From the NCBI GenBank assembly GCA_016785955.1, contig JAEUWH010000097.1, positions 1 to 64,000 on the forward strand: a stretch of 64,000 bases of DNA, in the 5' to 3' direction. Origin of the DNA: Pseudobdellovibrionaceae bacterium (GTDB taxonomy: Bacteria; Bdellovibrionota; Bdellovibrionia; Bdellovibrionales; Bdellovibrionaceae). Both the position numbers and the translations under genes were made by a program. Below are positions 61,346 through 64,000 of this stretch, in pieces. Position 1 is the first letter of the stretch. Every line of letters begins with the position of its first letter. The notes under the pieces are model-generated. The model did no database searches. It worked only from the letters and a program-made list of their open reading frames with translations, and was not told where the DNA came from.

Positions 61346-61874
61346 GATTCCACTTTCGCCCGTTCACCGTGCCACAGTTTTTACATTTCGTGTGGGGGCT
61401 ATCATAATAGCGATCAAAAACCGCTTTAAACTGAGTTTCAATGTTTTCAAGTTTAAAAAACTCTTCGTACAATTTGTCACCGCAACGCTCGCAGTACCAC
61501 TGCAAACCATCCCGTTCGCCCTCCTGACGTCGTCGCTCGATCACCAGACCAATCGTATCCGCCGGGCGTTGCGGAGAGTGCGGCGTATGCGCCGGCAACA
61601 AATAGATGTCCCCTTGTTTAATAGACACATCCTTTATCTGCCCCTCAGGCGTGCGAATCTTTAGAATCATATCGCCTTCGATTTGATGAAAAAACTCGTC
61701 GCCGCAATTCACATGAAAATCTGTACGCTCGTTCGGTCCACCCACGGCCATAACGATGAAATCCTGTTGCGGCCATATGCATTTATTGCCCACCGGTGGT
61801 TTCAATAAATGCCGATTTTCTTTTATCCAGTCGGTTAATTTTAATGTCGCTGTTAAATTGAATGCCCCGGTCAT
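61332..61874 (-). CDS. 3-hydroxyanthranilate 3,4-dioxygenase
   Basis: 180 residues, cupin fold. The Fe ligands lie in DFHVNCGDEFFHQIEG (His and Glu) and LPAHTPHSP (His). The C-terminus carries two CxxC pairs (WYCERCG and TKCKNCG) as in bacterial forms with a rubredoxin-like iron site. It opens the ring of 3-hydroxyanthranilate to ACMS. It is 19 bases after the deaminase gene upstream and overlaps the ACMS decarboxylase gene, which uses its product. The symbol haaO/nbaC is used in various species, so none is given. Confidence 0.93.
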   Translation of the reverse strand: MTGAFNLTATLKLTDWIKENRHLLKPPVGNKCIWPQQDFIVMAVGGPNERTDFHVNCGDEFFHQIEGDMILKIRTPEGQIKDVSIKQGDIYLLPAHTPHSPQRPADTIGLVIERRRQEGERDGLQWYCERCGDKLYEEFFKLENIETQFKAVFDRYYDSPHTKCKNCGTVNGRKWNHAKN

Positions 61875-61893
61875 GTGGAATGTCCTGCTAAAT

Positions 61894-62334
61894 TCATTTT
61901 TTTTCCTCGTCCATCACCGCAATGCACTTTAGCTCGATCGCAATCGGTGTGGGCAAAGATACGATTTCCAAGGTGGTTCGACACGGAGGATTGTCCGGAA
62001 AATACTCGGCCCACAATCGGTTGTACGTGGGAAAGTCCGCTTTCATGTTAGTTAAAAACACCGTGACATCCACCAGCGATTGCCAACCAGCTCCCGCATC
62101 CTCGAGAATGGCTTTCACATTTTTAAAAACACTCCGACATTGGATTTCGATATCATAAGAAATGATGTTACCATTTTCATCCACCTCGACACCGGGAATT
62201 TTCACCGTGTTTTTTTCCCGAGGCCCCACGCCCGACAAAAATAATAAATTTCCCACACGCTTGGCATGTGGATACTTACCGACTGGCTCTGGCGCACGTA
62301 AAGAATGCACATCGTGCATCGACTTTTCTTTCAT
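61894..62334 (-). CDS. 2-aminomuconate deaminase (RidA family)
   Basis: 146 residues from the ATG with GGAGAG upstream (a TTG one codon earlier is open). RidA/YjgF fold with VGNLLFLSGVGPRE, VFKNVKAILEDAGAG and the arginine-containing PPCRTTLEIVSLPTPIAIELKCIAVM. The family includes AmnD/NbaF, and the neighbours (aminomuconate semialdehyde dehydrogenase and HAA dioxygenase) settle the substrate: deamination of 2-aminomuconate to 4-oxalocrotonate. Confidence 0.88.
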   Translation of the reverse strand: MKEKSMHDVHSLRAPEPVGKYPHAKRVGNLLFLSGVGPREKNTVKIPGVEVDENGNIISYDIEIQCRSVFKNVKAILEDAGAGWQSLVDVTVFLTNMKADFPTYNRLWAEYFPDNPPCRTTLEIVSLPTPIAIELKCIAVMDEEKK

Positions 62335-62371
62335 CAAGTTATCTCTCCTCTCTTATCCTAAACGCTTATCC

Positions 62372-63820
62372 TCAACTGGTTTCAACACAAATGGTTTTTA
62401 CTTCTGAAAAAAACTTCAACGCCTCTAGGCCACCTTCACGGCCATAACCCGACTCCTTGACCCCACCAAATGGCGTTCGTAAATCCCGGTTCATCCATGT
62501 ATTCACCCAAACAATTCCCACATCCAAACCCCGCACCATCCGCTGCGCGCACTGAATATTTGTGGTCCACACACTGGCCGCCAGACCGTAACGAGTGCTG
62601 TTGGCCATGGACACGACGTGCTCTTCCGACTCAAACGGCGTCAGTGTCACGACCGGACCAAAAATTTCATCTTGATTAACACACGAATCCCAGCGCAAAT
62701 TTTCAATCACGGTCGGCGCGACATAGTATCCCGATCCCAAGCTGAGCTTCTCACCGCCCGTCAGAATCACGCCCCCTTCGTCTTTGGCTTTTTGAATGTA
62801 CGATAGAATTTTCTTTTGATGATCTTCACTGACCACCGCGCCTAAATCACTGGCTTCATCCCCTGGATCGCCCACTTTTAAACGAGCCACACGCTCCACA
62901 AAATCGTTCTTGAATTGATCATAAAGAGGCCGCTGAATAAAAATACGCGAGCCACACAAACAAATCTGCCCCTGATTAGAAAAGCTGGAGCGCACCACGG
63001 TATTCAGTGTTTTTTCATACTCAGCATCCTGAAAAATCAGCACCGGATTTTTTCCACCCATTTCCAAGGCCAGCTTTTTAAAATGCGGCGACGCCATCCC
63101 AGAAATGATTCGTCCTGTCTGCGTGCTGCCGGTAAACGATATCGCTTTCACACGCGCATCGGTCGCTAGCTTTTCACCCAGACTCGCTCCGCGCCCGTGT
63201 AAAAAATTGATCACCCCTTTGGGAAATCCCGCCTGGGCCACCAATTGACTCAGACGATACGCCGTCATCGGCGTGATTTCCGAAGGCTTCGCTACCACCG
63301 TACACCCCGCCGCCAAAGCCGGCGCTATTTTCCAGGTCAACAAATACAATGGCAAATTCCACGGCGAAATGCAAACCACTGGTCCCAGTGGTGCGTACTC
63401 GGTATAACTGACCGTGTTCGGGTCGGATCGATACGCCTCCCCATGCAGGCTGATCGCCATATCCGCAAAAAAACGAAAATTCAATTCACTGCGAGGAATA
63501 TCCACTTCGGATGCCAGCCGCAACGGTTTTCCATTATCCATGGACTCGTCGTGCGCTAACTTGGTCGCATTTTCTTTGATCAATTCGGCCAATTTACGAA
63601 GCAAATCACTGCGCTGTCGCACCGTTGTCTGAGACCACGATTTAAATGCCCCATAAGCCGCAGTGATCGCCCGCTCGGCATCCTCCGCATCGGAATCAGG
63701 CACCAGAGAATACGTCTCTCCTGTGGAGGGGTTTTTATTAGGCAAATACTGGCCTTGCACCGGGGCTAACCACTCGCCGTTAATATAATTTAATATTTTT
63801 TCCACCACGTACCTCTTCAT
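62372..63820 (-). CDS. 2-aminomuconic-6-semialdehyde dehydrogenase
   Basis: 482 residues of the aldehyde dehydrogenase superfamily. NAD binding and catalysis are marked by SPWNLPLYLLTWK (Asn), FTGSTQTGR, LEMGGKNPVLI (Glu) and SNQGQICLCGSRI (nucleophile Cys). It oxidises 2-aminomuconate semialdehyde to 2-aminomuconate. The frame starts with ATG, but GAGGTAC directly before two GTG codons at 63808 and 63805 suggests that translation may begin four or five codons later. The gene lies between kynurenine formamidase and the deaminase. Confidence 0.92.
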   Translation of the reverse strand: MKRYVVEKILNYINGEWLAPVQGQYLPNKNPSTGETYSLVPDSDAEDAERAITAAYGAFKSWSQTTVRQRSDLLRKLAELIKENATKLAHDESMDNGKPLRLASEVDIPRSELNFRFFADMAISLHGEAYRSDPNTVSYTEYAPLGPVVCISPWNLPLYLLTWKIAPALAAGCTVVAKPSEITPMTAYRLSQLVAQAGFPKGVINFLHGRGASLGEKLATDARVKAISFTGSTQTGRIISGMASPHFKKLALEMGGKNPVLIFQDAEYEKTLNTVVRSSFSNQGQICLCGSRIFIQRPLYDQFKNDFVERVARLKVGDPGDEASDLGAVVSEDHQKKILSYIQKAKDEGGVILTGGEKLSLGSGYYVAPTVIENLRWDSCVNQDEIFGPVVTLTPFESEEHVVSMANSTRYGLAASVWTTNIQCAQRMVRGLDVGIVWVNTWMNRDLRTPFGGVKESGYGREGGLEALKFFSEVKTICVETS

Positions 63821-63823
63821 TTC

Positions 63824-63871
63824 TCAAGGTGTTGTTATTCAAGGTGTCGTTCAAGTTTTTTACTCAAGGTG
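63824..63871. repeat. Three TCAAGGTG direct repeats
   Basis: Copies at 63824-63831, 63839-63846 and 63864-63871, with a decayed fourth (TCAAGTTT) between. They fill the gap between the formamidase stop and the dehydrogenase start. They may be leftover coding sequence or regulatory sites. Confidence 0.5.
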
Positions 63872-63873
63872 CT

Positions 63874-64000
63874 TTACCCACCCAACAAAACAGCGCGCAC
63901 CGGCGAAGCTTCGGCCCCTTTAAGCTTTAATGGCAACGCCACTAAATCATAAAGGCCATCGGCCACTGACTCCAGCACAAGACCTTCCAAAATCGCCAGA
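63874..64000 (-). CDS. kynB: Kynurenine formamidase, C-terminal part (cut by window end)
   Basis: Only the last 41 codons are in the window. The peptide [20 protein letters not shown] followed by [18 protein letters not shown] matches the C-terminus of the metal-dependent cyclase/KynB family (from memory: ILEGL...GDYELIALPLKLxGxxxAPxRAIL). KynB hydrolyses N-formylkynurenine, so the operon probably includes tryptophan dioxygenase and kynureninase further upstream. The catalytic His residues are outside the window. Confidence 0.85.
   Translation of the reverse strand, partial: LAILEGLVLESVADGLYDLVALPLKLKGAEASPVRAVLLGG

Noticed and set aside
1-64000. Insertion sequences, prophage, integrases, CRISPR arrays, tRNA or rRNA genes
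   Set aside because: I scanned for transposase or integrase motifs, regularly spaced repeats, and tRNA-like cloverleaf sequence and found none that stand up. Compositional change along the window is mild.

Overview
The window is a dense, moderately AT-rich stretch of a Gram-negative bacterial chromosome, with about 55 protein genes, short intergenic gaps, and no rRNA, tRNA, CRISPR or transposase that I can recognise. The mix of genes points to a free-living or predatory deltaproteobacterium-like organism, most likely Bdellovibrionota. That mix includes many signal-peptide and lipoprotein genes, outer-membrane barrels, a class III-type PHA synthase locus, a chemotaxis block, a Gram-positive/archaeal-style PurS-PurQ-PurL set, and a bacterial kynurenine operon. 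The taxonomic placement is an inference from gene content, not from a marker gene.

Layout. 1-6.4 kb: sufE, two small proteins, mutS, a cyclic-nucleotide-binding/EAL phosphodiesterase and a CBS-pair protein. 6.5-10.9 kb: a chemotaxis operon transcribed leftwards (double-PAS cytoplasmic receptor, cheR, cheD, and a protein made of three CheW domains) with no cheA. 11.2-15.6 kb: a DUF2461 protein, an MFS transporter, a small exported protein and a PAS histidine kinase. 15.6-19.9 kb: a PHA storage locus, with a phasin-like gene and the PhaR regulator on one strand and, divergently, a very short PhaE-like subunit, PhaC and an alpha/beta hydrolase. 20.2-25.1 kb: hflX facing a peptidoglycan-recycling group (ldcA, a beta-lactamase-fold gene, mpl). 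25.1-34.8 kb: a leftward purine operon purM-purN-(unknown)-purB-purC-purS-purQ-purL-purF, whose PurS and PurM carry short tandem-repeat-encoded insertions.

34.9-39.1 kb: a secreted glutathione-peroxidase-like protein, two exported proteins of unknown function and an outer-membrane barrel. 39.1-45.1 kb: a three-gene leftward operon, the strongest candidate for an undescribed system. It encodes a MotB/OmpA-like protein with a long periplasmic coiled coil, a MotA/TolQ/ExbB-like proton channel, and a 1074-residue FHA protein with a very long cytoplasmic coiled coil and one membrane span. It resembles a proton-driven stator with a separate phosphothreonine-reading tail. 45.2-47.4 kb: a monohaem-cytochrome/beta-barrel fusion and a proline-rich barrel protein.

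47.5-58.6 kb: eight leftward genes for surface or periplasmic proteins. These are four CxxCH proteins, a Tat-exported DUF1501-like protein, FG-GAP and LamG-like lipoproteins/exported proteins, and a carnosine-methyltransferase-like (N2227) enzyme. They look like one export/electron-transfer module. 59.0-64.0 kb: a small exported protein and then a leftward tryptophan-degradation operon: kynurenine formamidase (cut by the window end), 2-aminomuconate-semialdehyde dehydrogenase, 2-aminomuconate deaminase, 3-hydroxyanthranilate dioxygenase, ACMS decarboxylase and an SDR protein lacking the usual catalytic Tyr/Lys. Together these would carry 3-hydroxyanthranilate to 4-oxalocrotonate.

Start codons were moved from the longest open frame wherever a clear Shine-Dalgarno sequence or family length supported it. 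All functional calls rest on motifs read by eye and on memory of families; no database search was run.
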